Source: Undibacterium paludis (lineage in GTDB: Bacteria; Pseudomonadota; Gammaproteobacteria; Burkholderiales; Burkholderiaceae_D). From it: a stretch of 64,000 nucleotides of DNA. The stretch lies in the NCBI RefSeq assembly GCF_022568815.1, contig NZ_JAKZHX010000011.1, forward strand, positions 62,001 through 126,000, given 5' to 3'. The notes beneath the pieces were generated by a model. It ran no database searches. It worked only from the letters and a program-made list of their open reading frames with translations, and had not been told where the DNA came from. Of the stretch, positions 36,183 through 44,179 are shown piece after piece; position 1 is the first letter of the stretch; each line of letters opens with the position of its first letter. The position numbers and the translations under genes are program-made.

Positions 36183-37124
36183 TCAGGTTGGCTGGACGCG
36201 CTGTCTGGCTGCTTTTTCAGGTAGAAAGATTTCTGCCAGCATGCAACGGGCACTGCCCCCGCCGGAATACTCTATATTCTCTATCGGCGCCAGCACGACT
36301 TCAGCATAGGCTGCAATCGTCTCTTGCTGGAAGCGCGTCAATGCAGCCCAGGCGCTGCGCGACATGGCAAACACGGGTGCACCCACAACAGACTTCAGTT
36401 CCAGCATATTGCCGGCAAAGGCTTCCATTTGTTGCCAGCTGATGCTGATGAGCTGTTTGCCGGATGCGGTCAGCGTTGCACATAAGGCGGTTCTTTCCTG
36501 TCTGTCTTGGATTGCTTCAGTACAGACGATGGCCAGGGTTTTGCCCACGCACATCATGACATTGGTGTGGTAAATCGCCCGTCCATAACGATCGCAGGCA
36601 TGAAACCATACCGGCCGGTAACCGGTATGGCGTACAAATTCCTGCATGGCGGCCGGATGGCTGCGTGAAGAATGACAGACATAGGCAAGGCGCTGTTCAT
36701 GATCGAATACCATGGAACCCGTTCCTTCGAGAAAACATGCCTGGGCTTCAAGATGGCCGAGGTTGATGATGTCCTGCACCATGAAATCTTTCGTCAGTCT
36801 AGCCAGGATGGCTTCGCGCTTTTCCTGTCGTCGGTTTGGCGCTTCCATCGGATAGAGAAAAATCCTGCCATCGGCATGACAACTGATCCAGTTATTCGGA
36901 AAGATGGAATCCGGTGTATGTGGTAGTGGCTGGTCGTCGATCACCATGACACTGATGCCAGCCCGGCGCAATGCCAGCACATAGCTGTCAAACTCCAGCA
37001 GGGCCTTGGCCTGCGCAAGCTGTTCATCGTCAACTGCATTCTGGAAGGTATTGCTGGTAGCTGTTTGTGGATTGGACATGAATCTGGTCGGACGTATCAT
37101 CATTACCTGGTTAGTGGTTTGCAT
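36183..37124 (-). CDS. ctlX: Guanidino/ureido hydrolase of the amidinotransferase superfamily (CtlX-like)
   Basis: 313 residues with the pentein fold of arginine deiminases. TPDSIFPNNWISCHADG and YPMEAPNRRQEKRE form the substrate region, LEGTGSMVFDH carries Glu/Asp, and the catalytic Cys lies in GGGSARCMLAEI near the C-terminus. CtlX-type enzymes act on citrulline as I recall; arginine or dimethylarginine are alternatives. It stands alone on its strand. Confidence 0.85.
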   Translation of the reverse strand: MQTTNQVMMIRPTRFMSNPQTATSNTFQNAVDDEQLAQAKALLEFDSYVLALRRAGISVMVIDDQPLPHTPDSIFPNNWISCHADGRIFLYPMEAPNRRQEKREAILARLTKDFMVQDIINLGHLEAQACFLEGTGSMVFDHEQRLAYVCHSSRSHPAAMQEFVRHTGYRPVWFHACDRYGRAIYHTNVMMCVGKTLAIVCTEAIQDRQERTALCATLTASGKQLISISWQQMEAFAGNMLELKSVVGAPVFAMSRSAWAALTRFQQETIAAYAEVVLAPIENIEYSGGGSARCMLAEIFLPEKAARQRVQPT

Positions 37125-37346
37125 TGCATTTCTCCTGCGGCGTCAGTGATGGAGAAATTATGAATCCAGAGGCTGTTGATCATCACTGTGCACTTTGCCA
37201 GGTTCGTCCTTGAAATCTTCAAAACGAAGATGGACATTGACGGTTTTGATCAAATGCCAGTCTGTCAGGGGGCAACTGCAAATTTAATCCCGGAACTTGT
37301 CTTCCTGAACATGGTCATAAGCTCACTAATAATTAAGGAGATGATC

Positions 37347-38108
37347 TTGAAAAAAATGATTACACGTCGTTATGTACTGGGCGCCATGTTCGCTCTGGCC
37401 ACCCTGCCCGCAACTGCAGGCTGGTCTGATGGCTGGTTCAAGGGCAAGGCCGTTGACGGATCGGGTAATATCCAGAAGCAGGACCGTGATGTCAGCGGTT
37501 TTACAGGTGTAGACCTGGCCCTGCCGGCGAAGCTGGAGTTGCGCCAGGGTGACAAGGAAGGCGTGCAGGTGGAAACTGACGACAATCTGCAAGCGCTGGT
37601 TGAAACCGTGGTTGAACGCGGCCAGTTGAAAATCCGCAATGCTGAAAAAAATACTTACCCGCGCAGCAAAACCATGAATATCGTGGTCATGGTAAAAAGC
37701 CTGGATCATGTTTCTGTCAGCAGTAGTGGCAAGGTATGGTCAGACAAGATCATGGCCAAAGAACTGCAGGCCAAGATAGGTGGTTCCGGCGATATACAAC
37801 TCAAGAATCTGCAGGCTGACAGCCTTAACGTCAGCATTGGTGGCAGCGGCAGTTTCATTGCTGCTGGCAATGCCGCCGAATTTGCTGCCGCCATAGGGGG
37901 TTCAGGCGACCTCAAGCTCAGCAAGCTGGAAACAAAAAATGCCAGGATCAAGATAGGTGGTTCAGGCACGGCTACCTTGTGGGTCAGGGACAACCTCGAT
38001 GTCAGTATCGGTGGTTCCGGCGATATCAGTTATTACGGTGACCCTACAGTCAAAAAATCCATAGGCGGTTCTGGCAGCGTGGTCCGCAAAGGCACCTCAC
38101 CTGTATGA
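37347..38108 (+). CDS. Head-GIN (DUF2807) auto-transporter-adhesin-like protein
   Basis: 253 residues. AAGGAG abuts an ATG at 37341 but lies 6 bases before a TTG at 37347, so I take TTG as the start. A signal peptide ends near LPATAG. DVSGFTGVDLALPAKLELRQ opens the DUF2807 domain, followed by a beta-solenoid of IGGSGDI-like repeats (at least six). The family forms a parallel beta-helix of unknown role, probably at the cell surface. It stands alone. Confidence 0.85.
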   Translation: MKKMITRRYVLGAMFALATLPATAGWSDGWFKGKAVDGSGNIQKQDRDVSGFTGVDLALPAKLELRQGDKEGVQVETDDNLQALVETVVERGQLKIRNAEKNTYPRSKTMNIVVMVKSLDHVSVSSSGKVWSDKIMAKELQAKIGGSGDIQLKNLQADSLNVSIGGSGSFIAAGNAAEFAAAIGGSGDLKLSKLETKNARIKIGGSGTATLWVRDNLDVSIGGSGDISYYGDPTVKKSIGGSGSVVRKGTSPV

Positions 38109-38225
38109 AATGCCTGTCGTTTGCTGCAATAGTGATCTGAAGTCCGGGGACTGACGTCTATCTTCTCTCGATCGAAGCGCTGTCAGATTCCCGCCAGAAC
38201 CTCGCCAAAATCGCGACCAGTCAAG

Positions 38226-39089
38226 TCAACGTAGCGGCATGTAAATATTCGTCAATAAATCTGCGGGCGCAGTGTCACGTGGATTATTCAGGTATTCTTC
38301 AAATGGCGGTGCATCATCGATTTCTTCACCGGATGCCGGTAGCCAGACACCAAAGAACCAGCGATAGACGGGCTGCATGTCCGAGTAAGGCCCCTTGTAG
38401 GTCAGCACGGCATATTTGCCACCGCGCAGTTCAGTCAGTGACAGGGGTGTTCGCAGTGCCTGTTCAGGCAAGGGTTGTGGCGCACTGATGCATGCTCTGG
38501 AGCGCAGCTTGTCTTCTTCCACTGTCATCGCATCATCATAGTAAATCCCTATCCAGCGGGTATTGTCCCTGAACAGTTGCCGTGACGCCGCGCAACCGGT
38601 GAGGATGTCGAAGGTCTTGCTGATACCCATGTAGCTGCCGAGATTGTCTATACCCAGCAATTGCACAGGTGCGACGCTGGTGATACTGACCGGGAAGTGC
38701 AGGTCGGCACTGAGTTCGTCGGGCAGAGGAAATTGTTGATGGCTGCCTTCCTTGCGGTAACGTGCCGGTGGCTGCCCATAGACAGATGCAAAGATACGGG
38801 TGAAGGATTGCAGATTCGGGTAACCGGAAAACTCGGCAATCTTGTCTATCGCCATGTCGCTGCGCGCCAGCAGGGTGGCGGCTCTTTGCAGGCGCAGGCG
38901 CTTGACCGTCGCCACCACACTCTCACCATGAATGGCGCGGTAGATGCGGTGCCAGTGACAAGGTGACATGCAGGCGATTTCGGCCAGCTTGTTCAAATCC
39001 AGATCTTCATCAAGATGGGCATGCAGGTAATTGGTGACGCGGGACAGGCGGCGTTCATAACTGACTTGCAGGGCTGGATTTGTAGACAT
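38226..39089 (-). CDS. AraC-family regulator with GyrI-like effector domain
   Basis: 287 residues: two AraC helix-turn-helix motifs (LDLNKLAEIACMSPCHWHRIY; IDKIAEFSGYPNLQSFTRIF) in residues 10-110, then a GyrI-like small-molecule domain (about 135-287, with GGKYAVLTYKGPYSDM). Rob, SbmC and BmrR-type domains of this fold bind lipophilic compounds. It is the third of three consecutive minus-strand genes that all carry this fold. Confidence 0.9.
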   Translation of the reverse strand: MSTNPALQVSYERRLSRVTNYLHAHLDEDLDLNKLAEIACMSPCHWHRIYRAIHGESVVATVKRLRLQRAATLLARSDMAIDKIAEFSGYPNLQSFTRIFASVYGQPPARYRKEGSHQQFPLPDELSADLHFPVSITSVAPVQLLGIDNLGSYMGISKTFDILTGCAASRQLFRDNTRWIGIYYDDAMTVEEDKLRSRACISAPQPLPEQALRTPLSLTELRGGKYAVLTYKGPYSDMQPVYRWFFGVWLPASGEEIDDAPPFEEYLNNPRDTAPADLLTNIYMPLR

Positions 39090-39118
39090 ACTGGCCTTGG
39101 CGGGAATGTAATTGGCGC

Positions 39119-39577
39119 TTATTTTATACCTATGTAAATGGTAGCCTGCTGCGGTCCCTGATATTCTTCAAAGTCCGTCAGGTAGCAACGTTGATATTCT
39201 GTGCTATTGGAAAAATAAGACCAGACCTTGCCCCAGCCTTCTATGATGGCGGCCGGCATGTCGCCTACGCATTCAAACACCATGTAACGCCCTGCAGCAA
39301 TCGTGATGTTGGCCAATTCTGCCGAGGCTGCCATGACGGCGACACCGGCAGTCACATCAAACAAGCCACTGGCATCACTTTCATAATGGGAATAGACGCC
39401 GTAGATTTTTCCGTCGCCGGTTCTTGTTGGCAAGGTTTCGGGCAGATTTCTGGCAAAGAATTGCCCCCACAAAGGGCCTATCTTTCCCTTGGCATTGTCA
39501 GCTTCATCGGCATTGCGGGTGCGTACTTGCAGGCCGCTGATCTGGAAGCTGTTGATGTTGATGATTTTTGTCTGCAT
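39119..39577 (-). CDS. GyrI-like effector-binding domain protein
   Basis: 152 residues forming a stand-alone GyrI-like/SOUL-fold domain: FQISGLQVRTRNADEA, IYGVYSHYESDASGLFDVTAGV and IAAGRYMVFECVGDMP are typical. It has no DNA-binding part. It lies 29 bases upstream of the AraC gene and 28 downstream of another GyrI-like gene, all in one direction. It may sequester or sense a hydrophobic compound. Confidence 0.85.
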   Translation of the reverse strand: MQTKIININSFQISGLQVRTRNADEADNAKGKIGPLWGQFFARNLPETLPTRTGDGKIYGVYSHYESDASGLFDVTAGVAVMAASAELANITIAAGRYMVFECVGDMPAAIIEGWGKVWSYFSNSTEYQRCYLTDFEEYQGPQQATIYIGIK

Positions 39578-39605
39578 GGTTTCTCCTGTTCATTGTTGGT
39601 GAATA

Positions 39606-40217
39606 TTATTTTGTGAATGGTTGACGTATGATGGTTTTCCAGTTCACAGGGGCCGCCTTGCGTATGTCACTGAGATAAATCTCATGATGCTTGCCGGTAA
39701 GCTGACCATGCGCATCGATATACTGGTGCAGGCGGTCTATGGTTGGTCCTTCTTCACTGAATGGTCCCTTGTGCAGTATCTGTGCGCACGGCCCTTCCTG
39801 GAAACTTTCAAAACGTAGCTGATCCAAAGCTGACAAAGGTTTTTTCCTGCCCGCCGTCGCGATGGCGTCTGCGACCATGCCAGCAGTGATAAAGTCGGGC
39901 TGCATGATCATCATGGTCCAGCGCCATTCGTTTTTACGGTCTGCCACAAACGCCGCCATGTCATCAGCCCACCACAGGCCTTCCAGCGGCATGACAGCAT
40001 AATCAATCGCTGTGCTGCTCTTCTTGACCATGAACTTCAGGGTGTAAGCTACGGTGAACAAAGCTTCCACCGCTGCGGCATAATGGCTGGAGGAATTCGG
40101 ATCGCCGTGGCCGTCTATCATGAGAAAGTACAATGCAGGGACATCGACTTCAGTTACGGCAGTAGCTGAGGCGTGATAGACAGATTTCAGTTGTTTCTTC
40201 AAATCCAGCTTTTCCAT
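39606..40217 (-). CDS. GyrI-like small-molecule-binding domain protein
   Basis: 203 residues of the larger GyrI-like type (YHASATAVTEVDVPALYFLMI, GHGDPNSSSHYAAAVEALFTVAYTLKF, PLEGLWW, GPCAQILHKGPFSEEGPTIDRLH). The function of this family is unknown, although hydrolase activity on cyclic compounds has been reported for some relatives as I recall. It is the first gene of the three-gene group, which ends at the AraC regulator. Confidence 0.87.
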   Translation of the reverse strand: MEKLDLKKQLKSVYHASATAVTEVDVPALYFLMIDGHGDPNSSSHYAAAVEALFTVAYTLKFMVKKSSTAIDYAVMPLEGLWWADDMAAFVADRKNEWRWTMMIMQPDFITAGMVADAIATAGRKKPLSALDQLRFESFQEGPCAQILHKGPFSEEGPTIDRLHQYIDAHGQLTGKHHEIYLSDIRKAAPVNWKTIIRQPFTK

Positions 40218-40288
40218 GATAAAGATGTACTCTTGTCAGCGAGGTGTACACCTTAGCATGAAGGGATTTGACAAATCTTGCGGACTTG

Positions 40289-40417
40289 GAGACTGTTATG
40301 AAATTAACCTGGCGTTGTTGCACCTTCTTGCCCTACTAAAGTACTGTCTGCATCGGTGTGCCTGGCCGGGGGCGCCTAGCCGGGGGGGCGTAGCCACCTT
40401 AATTTCGTAACAGTCTC
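40289..40417. repeat. 129-bp palindromic intergenic repeat (element C)
   Basis: Ends are a 19-base inverted repeat with one mismatch (left GAGACTGTTATGAAATTAA). An inner TACT-AA-AGTA dyad (40334-40343) and a G/C-rich stretch (near 40365-40390) lie between. It separates the GyrI-like gene from the GNAT gene. No transposase is present. Confidence 0.8.
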
Positions 40418-40439
40418 TCGACGATACGGGAAGGGATGA

Positions 40440-40991
40440 ATGATGAACAAGGATTTGATCATACGCTGTGCGACGGAAGCGGATATCAGCGCCATGCAGG
40501 CACTGATCGCGCGCTCGGCGATACAGCTCAGCGCAGGCTTTTACACAGAACAACAGGCACAGGCTCTACTGACGCATGTGTTTGGTGTCGATACCCAGCT
40601 TATCTTCGACCAGACTTATTTTGTCATCGAAGAGCAGGGCAGCATGCTGGCCTGCGGTGGCTGGAGCAAGCGCAAGACTCTGTTTGGAGGCGACCAGGCC
40701 AAGCAGGGCGTGGATAATCTGCTGGACCCGGCGACTGATGCTGCACGCATACGGGCATTTTTTGTTGAACCGGCCGCGGCGCGCCGTGGCCTGGGCCGTC
40801 TTTTGCTTGAGCATTGCAGCGCTCAGGCAAGGGCGGCAGGTTTTACCGCGATGGAACTGGCGGCCACCATGCCAGGGGTGCCGCTGTACCTGGCTTGCGG
40901 TTTCAGCGTAACTGAGCGTTTTGAGCTTGATCTGCCTGATGGTGTGAAAGCACCGCTCAGCCGCATGCGCAAACAGCTTATTGGCGTTTGA
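40440..40991 (+). CDS. GNAT-family N-acetyltransferase
   Basis: 183 residues with LIIRCATEADISAMQALI at the N-terminus, the acetyl-CoA loop (FFVEPAAARRGLGRLLLEHC) and the C-terminal ELAATMPGVPLYLACGF segment. GGGAAGGGATGA precedes two adjacent ATGs at 40440 and 40443. It begins just after element C. Substrate unknown. Confidence 0.9.
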   Translation: MMNKDLIIRCATEADISAMQALIARSAIQLSAGFYTEQQAQALLTHVFGVDTQLIFDQTYFVIEEQGSMLACGGWSKRKTLFGGDQAKQGVDNLLDPATDAARIRAFFVEPAAARRGLGRLLLEHCSAQARAAGFTAMELAATMPGVPLYLACGFSVTERFELDLPDGVKAPLSRMRKQLIGV

Positions 40992-41160
40992 CAGATTGCC
41001 TGAGAATGCGCTCCCATGCACCCAGACGGTGATGTTCTGGCATGGGCCGTGCATCCATATAAACGTTAAGCCTGTCGATCCAGGCACGTAAGACCGCCAG
41101 CAAACTGCCAGGGCTGTCTGCTGCACCATGGCAGGAGGTACTTTTGGTTTTACTGGTCAT
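40978..41160 (-). CDS. Small hypothetical protein
   Basis: 60 residues from an ATG at 41160 behind GGGGAAAC. The second half (LLAVLRAWIDRLNVYMDARP) could be an amphipathic helix; GAWERILRQSVKRQ ends it. I do not recognise a family; it only loosely recalls DUF1127 proteins. Its 3' end overlaps the GNAT gene by 14 bases, and it diverges from the LysR gene at 41254. Confidence 0.45.
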   Translation of the reverse strand: MTSKTKSTSCHGAADSPGSLLAVLRAWIDRLNVYMDARPMPEHHRLGAWERILRQSVKRQ

Positions 41161-41253
41161 GTTGTTTCCCCGTGCATTGCTGTTCACCTGGGGCAGTATA
41201 GGTGCTAAGCTACGCACAGAAAATCGATAAATTTGCGTTTTTACTTCGCATAA

Positions 41254-42195
41254 ATGCACAAGCCTCCTACATCTCACATCCCCACCCCGGAAGGGCCGGA
41301 TACGGCTCGCCTGGATTGGGATGACCTGCGCTATATCCTCGCGGTGGCCAGGGGCAACTCGCTGTCAGCGGCCGCCAGGGCATTGAAAGTCACCCATTCC
41401 ACCGTATTGCGCCGCGTAGAAGCCATAGAGGCGAAAATGGCAGTACGCCTGTTTGAGCGCCTGCGTACAGGCTATGTCTGTACGCAAGCCGGTGAAAGTC
41501 TCAGGCACACGGCAGAGCAATGCGAGTCCCTGATAGCGCAGGCAGAAAGAGAAATCATCGGCGGCGATACCCGTCTGACCGGCCATGTGCGTGTCACCAC
41601 TGCCCATGTCGTCGCCATGTACTTATTGCCTGCGGCGCTGGCAAAATTTCATGCGTTACATGATCAGATTGAAGTTGAAGTCCGCACTGCCCGTGAAAGA
41701 GTTGACCTGGCCAGGCGCGAAGCCGATGTGGCCATACGCATGTCTGCCGATGTGCCGGACACCCTGGTCGGCCGGCAACTCGGGCAGGTAAAAATACGTG
41801 TGTATGGCTGGCATGATGCCCCCTGTCTGGCCAGACTCAAGCCACAGACACTGTTGCCACTGGATGTATTGACGCAAGACTTTCCCTGGATAGGTTTCGA
41901 TGGACAGGACAGAAGTTATGACCGCTGGGTCGATGCCCATGTGCCGTCGCGGGTCGTGGTTGCGCGTGCTGATCATTTCCCCAGTGCTACAGCCCTGATC
42001 AGGACCGGCATGGGTATCACTATCTTGCCCGAATTTGTGGCTAAGGATGTGCCCGGTCTGCGTGCCCTGTCTGAACCGGTGGCAGCCTTGCAATCGCCTT
42101 TATGGATGCTGACACATGTGGATTTGCGCAATACCGCCAGAGTGCGCGCCTTCATGCAGATTGCAGGCAATGCACTGGAAGCAGCCTTGAAGTAA
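41254..42195 (+). CDS. LysR-family transcriptional regulator
   Basis: 313 residues: LDWDDLRYILAVARGNSLSAAARALKVTHSTVLRRVEAIE is a winged helix-turn-helix of the AaeR/DsdC-like branch, followed by an effector domain (LRTGYVCTQAGESLRHTAEQ linker; IGFDGQDRSYDRWVD). It precedes the alpha/beta hydrolase gene by 19 bases on the same strand and may be cotranscribed with it. Inducer unknown. Confidence 0.9.
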   Translation: MHKPPTSHIPTPEGPDTARLDWDDLRYILAVARGNSLSAAARALKVTHSTVLRRVEAIEAKMAVRLFERLRTGYVCTQAGESLRHTAEQCESLIAQAEREIIGGDTRLTGHVRVTTAHVVAMYLLPAALAKFHALHDQIEVEVRTARERVDLARREADVAIRMSADVPDTLVGRQLGQVKIRVYGWHDAPCLARLKPQTLLPLDVLTQDFPWIGFDGQDRSYDRWVDAHVPSRVVVARADHFPSATALIRTGMGITILPEFVAKDVPGLRALSEPVAALQSPLWMLTHVDLRNTARVRAFMQIAGNALEAALK

Positions 42196-42214
42196 GAATC
42201 TTTGAGAGATAAAC

Positions 42215-43195
42215 ATGCAAAATACCGTGAATCCCGGCAAGCGATTTTTCTTGAGGTTTTTCCTGTTTATTACCGGTTTGTGTCTGGTCATGCTTTGCCT
42301 TGCGGGTATCGCCCTTGCCATGTTCTGGGCGCCAGATCAACCTGTGGATGAATTGAAAGCCCGTTGGGCTCCATCGCCATCACAGTTTATCAATGTGCGC
42401 GGCATGTCCGTCCATGTGCGTGATGAAGGCAGGCGCGATGATCCTGTTCCCATCGTGCTGATACATGGCACCTCAGCCAGTCTGCATACCTGGGAAGGCT
42501 GGGTCGCAGAACTGAAGCACCAGCACCGCGTCATCAGCATGGATATTCCCGCCTTTGGTCTGACCGGCCCCAGGCCTGATGCCGATTATCACAGTACTAC
42601 CTATGCCAGATTCATACTCGATTTGCTTGATACCATGCAGGTCAGTCGCTGCATCATCGCAGGTAATTCACTTGGCGGCGAAGTCGCCTGGATGGTCACG
42701 GTGACAGCACCACAAAGGGTAGAGCGCCTGGTACTGGTGGATGCAGGCGGTTATGCTTTTAAAGCGGCCTCCATACCATTGGGATTTCGCATAGCACGCA
42801 TGCCGCAACTGGCATGGATAGGTGAACACGTCCTGCCGCGCCACATGATGGAAACCAGTGTGAAAAATGTCTATGGTAGTCCGGATAAAGTCACGCCAGC
42901 CCTGGTGGACAGGTATACCGCCATGACCTTGCGCGAAGGTAATCGCCATGCCCTGGGTCAGCGTTTCCAGCAAACCAGTTCCGGCACCCACGCAGCCGAC
43001 ATCAAGAACATACATGTCCCCACACTGATTATCTGGGGTGGGCAGGACAGGTTGATACCGCAGGAATATGCGAAAAAATTCAATCAGGATATCGCCGGCA
43101 GCAAGCTGGTAATATTCGACAAGCTGGGTCATGTGCCACATGAAGAGGACCCGGTAGCTACGGTGGCAGTGGTGAAAGATTTTCTGAAGATGTAA
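42215..43195 (+). CDS. Membrane-anchored alpha/beta hydrolase
   Basis: 326 residues with an N-terminal membrane helix (about 9-31). The hydrolase core shows LIHGTSASLHTWEGWV (oxyanion), GNSLGGEVAW (nucleophile Ser), an Asp in IWGGQDRLIP and a His in KLGHVPHEEDP. It resembles haloalkane dehalogenase/epoxide hydrolase-type enzymes and ordinary esterases; the substrate cannot be read. It follows the LysR gene closely. Confidence 0.88.
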   Translation: MQNTVNPGKRFFLRFFLFITGLCLVMLCLAGIALAMFWAPDQPVDELKARWAPSPSQFINVRGMSVHVRDEGRRDDPVPIVLIHGTSASLHTWEGWVAELKHQHRVISMDIPAFGLTGPRPDADYHSTTYARFILDLLDTMQVSRCIIAGNSLGGEVAWMVTVTAPQRVERLVLVDAGGYAFKAASIPLGFRIARMPQLAWIGEHVLPRHMMETSVKNVYGSPDKVTPALVDRYTAMTLREGNRHALGQRFQQTSSGTHAADIKNIHVPTLIIWGGQDRLIPQEYAKKFNQDIAGSKLVIFDKLGHVPHEEDPVATVAVVKDFLKM

Positions 43196-43204
43196 ACGCA
43201 AAAA

Positions 43205-43221
43205 GCCCACCAGAGGTGGGC
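43205..43221 (-). terminator. Terminator facing the minus strand after the csp-linked region
   Basis: GCCCACC-AGA-GGTGGGC is a perfect 7-base stem. The T run (complement of AAAAA at 43200-43204) follows only on the minus strand. This suggests that a minus-strand transcript crosses part of 43222-43779. The same hairpin also lies 10 bases after the plus-strand hydrolase stop. Confidence 0.75.
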
Positions 43222-43252
43222 ATTCCATTCATTCGGGCAAACTGTCGGCAGC

Positions 43253-43269
43253 CCATGCTATCTGCGTGG
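43253..43269. repeat. TATCT-loop hairpin, copy 1
   Basis: CCATGC-TATCT-GCGTGG, followed by TGCCACTGACTGGT. On the plus strand the stem closes with one U-G wobble; on the minus strand that pair becomes a C-A mismatch. It lies in the 584-base gap 43196-43779 between the hydrolase and cold-shock genes. A 65-codon minus frame (43229-43426) covers copies 1 and 2 but lacks a ribosome site. Confidence 0.7.
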
Positions 43270-43290
43270 TGCCACTGACTGGTGCATCAC

Positions 43291-43307
43291 CCGTGCTATC
43301 TGCACGG
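43291..43307. repeat. TATCT-loop hairpin, copy 2 with compensated stem
   Basis: CCGTGC-TATCT-GCACGG. Two stem pairs differ from copy 1 (A-T to G-C and T-G to T-A), and pairing is kept at both. The loop and the closing C-G are unchanged. It lies 21 bases from copy 1. This is the best sign that the element is kept as an RNA or DNA hairpin. Confidence 0.7.
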
Positions 43308-43562
43308 TGCAATGTGGGTTTGTTTGCCTCTTCCTGCAGGTCCGCTATAGTTCGGTCCACGACAGGGTTACCACGAATGAGATCCTTCAACACTTCATTA
43401 CACCATTTCCCGGGTTGCAAATACATGCAAACACAGCCGGTGAGAATAAAGGCGCTTTGGAGTAGGCTGAGCTTACTCTGCGGTCTTGTTGGCAGGATGC
43501 ACTATGCATCCAGAGGGCTCATATTTATATAAGCCCTGATGACAATACCATTTCCCCTTGAT

Positions 43563-43579
43563 CCATGCTATCTGCGTGG
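43563..43579. repeat. TATCT-loop hairpin, copy 3
   Basis: CCATGC-TATCT-GCGTGG, then TACCAAAAGCCGGTAA. Core identical to copy 1. Upstream lie AT-rich and palindromic stretches (GGGCTCATATTTATATAAGCCC near 43515) that are not assigned. Confidence 0.65.
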
Positions 43580-43667
43580 TACCAAAAGCCGGTAAGTATC
43601 ATTCTGCGCATCAGCATTTCGTACAAGACAAAAACACTGACAGATGAAGGTGTGTCGCCATGCGATG

Positions 43668-43730
43668 GACTAATCCCCAGCAACCCATGCTATCTGCGTG
43701 GTGCCACTGGCCGGTAATGCTGAATTAGTC
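43668..43730 (+). ncRNA. Candidate structured RNA containing TATCT-loop hairpin copy 4
   Basis: Outer arms GACTAAT (43668-43674) and ATTAGTC (43724-43730) pair. AGCA/TGCT and AC/GT continue inward, enclosing CCATGC-TATCT-GCGTGG (43685-43701) and a short GCC-ACT-GGC hairpin. This gives a branched fold of about 63 bases. The strand is chosen because the hairpin closes with a U-G pair on plus and a C-A mismatch on minus, but a minus-strand transcript is possible. I cannot name the family with certainty. Confidence 0.45.
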
Positions 43731-43745
43731 AAAAGCGCCGCGACT

Positions 43746-43764
43746 GGGCAAATTTGATTTGCCC
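43746..43764 (-). terminator. Hairpin downstream of the cold-shock gene
   Basis: GGGCAAAT-TTG-ATTTGCCC is a perfect 8-base stem 16 bases past the csp stop. There is no T run, so it may be a 3' stabilizer instead of a strong terminator. Confidence 0.55.
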
Positions 43765-43779
43765 TGTAAAGAGACTTGA

Positions 43780-43992
43780 TTAAGACAGAATCTGGATATT
43801 GCTGGCCTTGTCGCCCTTAGGACTGGCTGTGCGCTCGAAAGACACACGCTGGTTTTCGCTCAGACTCTTGAAGCCGCTGGACTGTATGTCCTGGAAGTGG
43901 GCGAACAAATCAGCGCCACCTGCATCAGGAGCGATAAAGCCGAAGCCCTTGGAATCGTTGAACCATTTGACTATACCTGTTTGAGTACTCAT
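43780..43992 (-). CDS. CspA-family cold-shock protein
   Basis: 70 residues forming one cold-shock domain: [18 protein letters not shown] (RNP1 KGFGFI) and DLFAHF (RNP2). It binds single-stranded RNA/DNA and melts RNA structure. AAAAAGGAAAAAA lies before the ATG. The candidate promoter leaves a 5' leader of about 150 bases, as is usual for csp genes controlled by RNA folding. The hairpin family lies downstream of its stop. Confidence 0.95.
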   Translation of the reverse strand: MSTQTGIVKWFNDSKGFGFIAPDAGGADLFAHFQDIQSSGFKSLSENQRVSFERTASPKGDKASNIQILS

Positions 43993-44149
43993 GTTTTTTT
44001 CCTTTTTGATAAAACCATAGGCAAAATTGCCCGAGATGGACTTGTAAGCAAGTGATAAAACCAGTGGAAAAAAGACAGAACAGCCAGAGAGATAAAGCTA
44101 TGCGGAATTGGGACCAACAAATTAAGGACTTGATGCAAGTACGGAACGG

Positions 44150-44179
44150 AATATACACGTATTTACCAGAAATGGCTAA
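44150..44179 (-). promoter_or_regulatory. Candidate csp promoter
   Basis: On the minus strand TTAGCC (44179-44174) and TATATT (44155-44150) are spaced by 18 bases. The rest of 43993-44477 (485 bases, divergent) is AT-rich and shows no gene or strong repeat. Confidence 0.4.

Noticed and set aside
43229..43426. 65-codon minus-strand gene overlapping two of the hairpins
   Set aside because: No ribosome site, and copies 1 and 2 would be read in different frames; RNA or DNA hairpin function explains copy 2 better. Kept as an alternative in a finding.
43253..43701. Possible CRISPR array at the four short repeats
   Set aside because: Only 17 bases are conserved, spacing is irregular, copy 2 has compensated stem changes and no cas genes occur.
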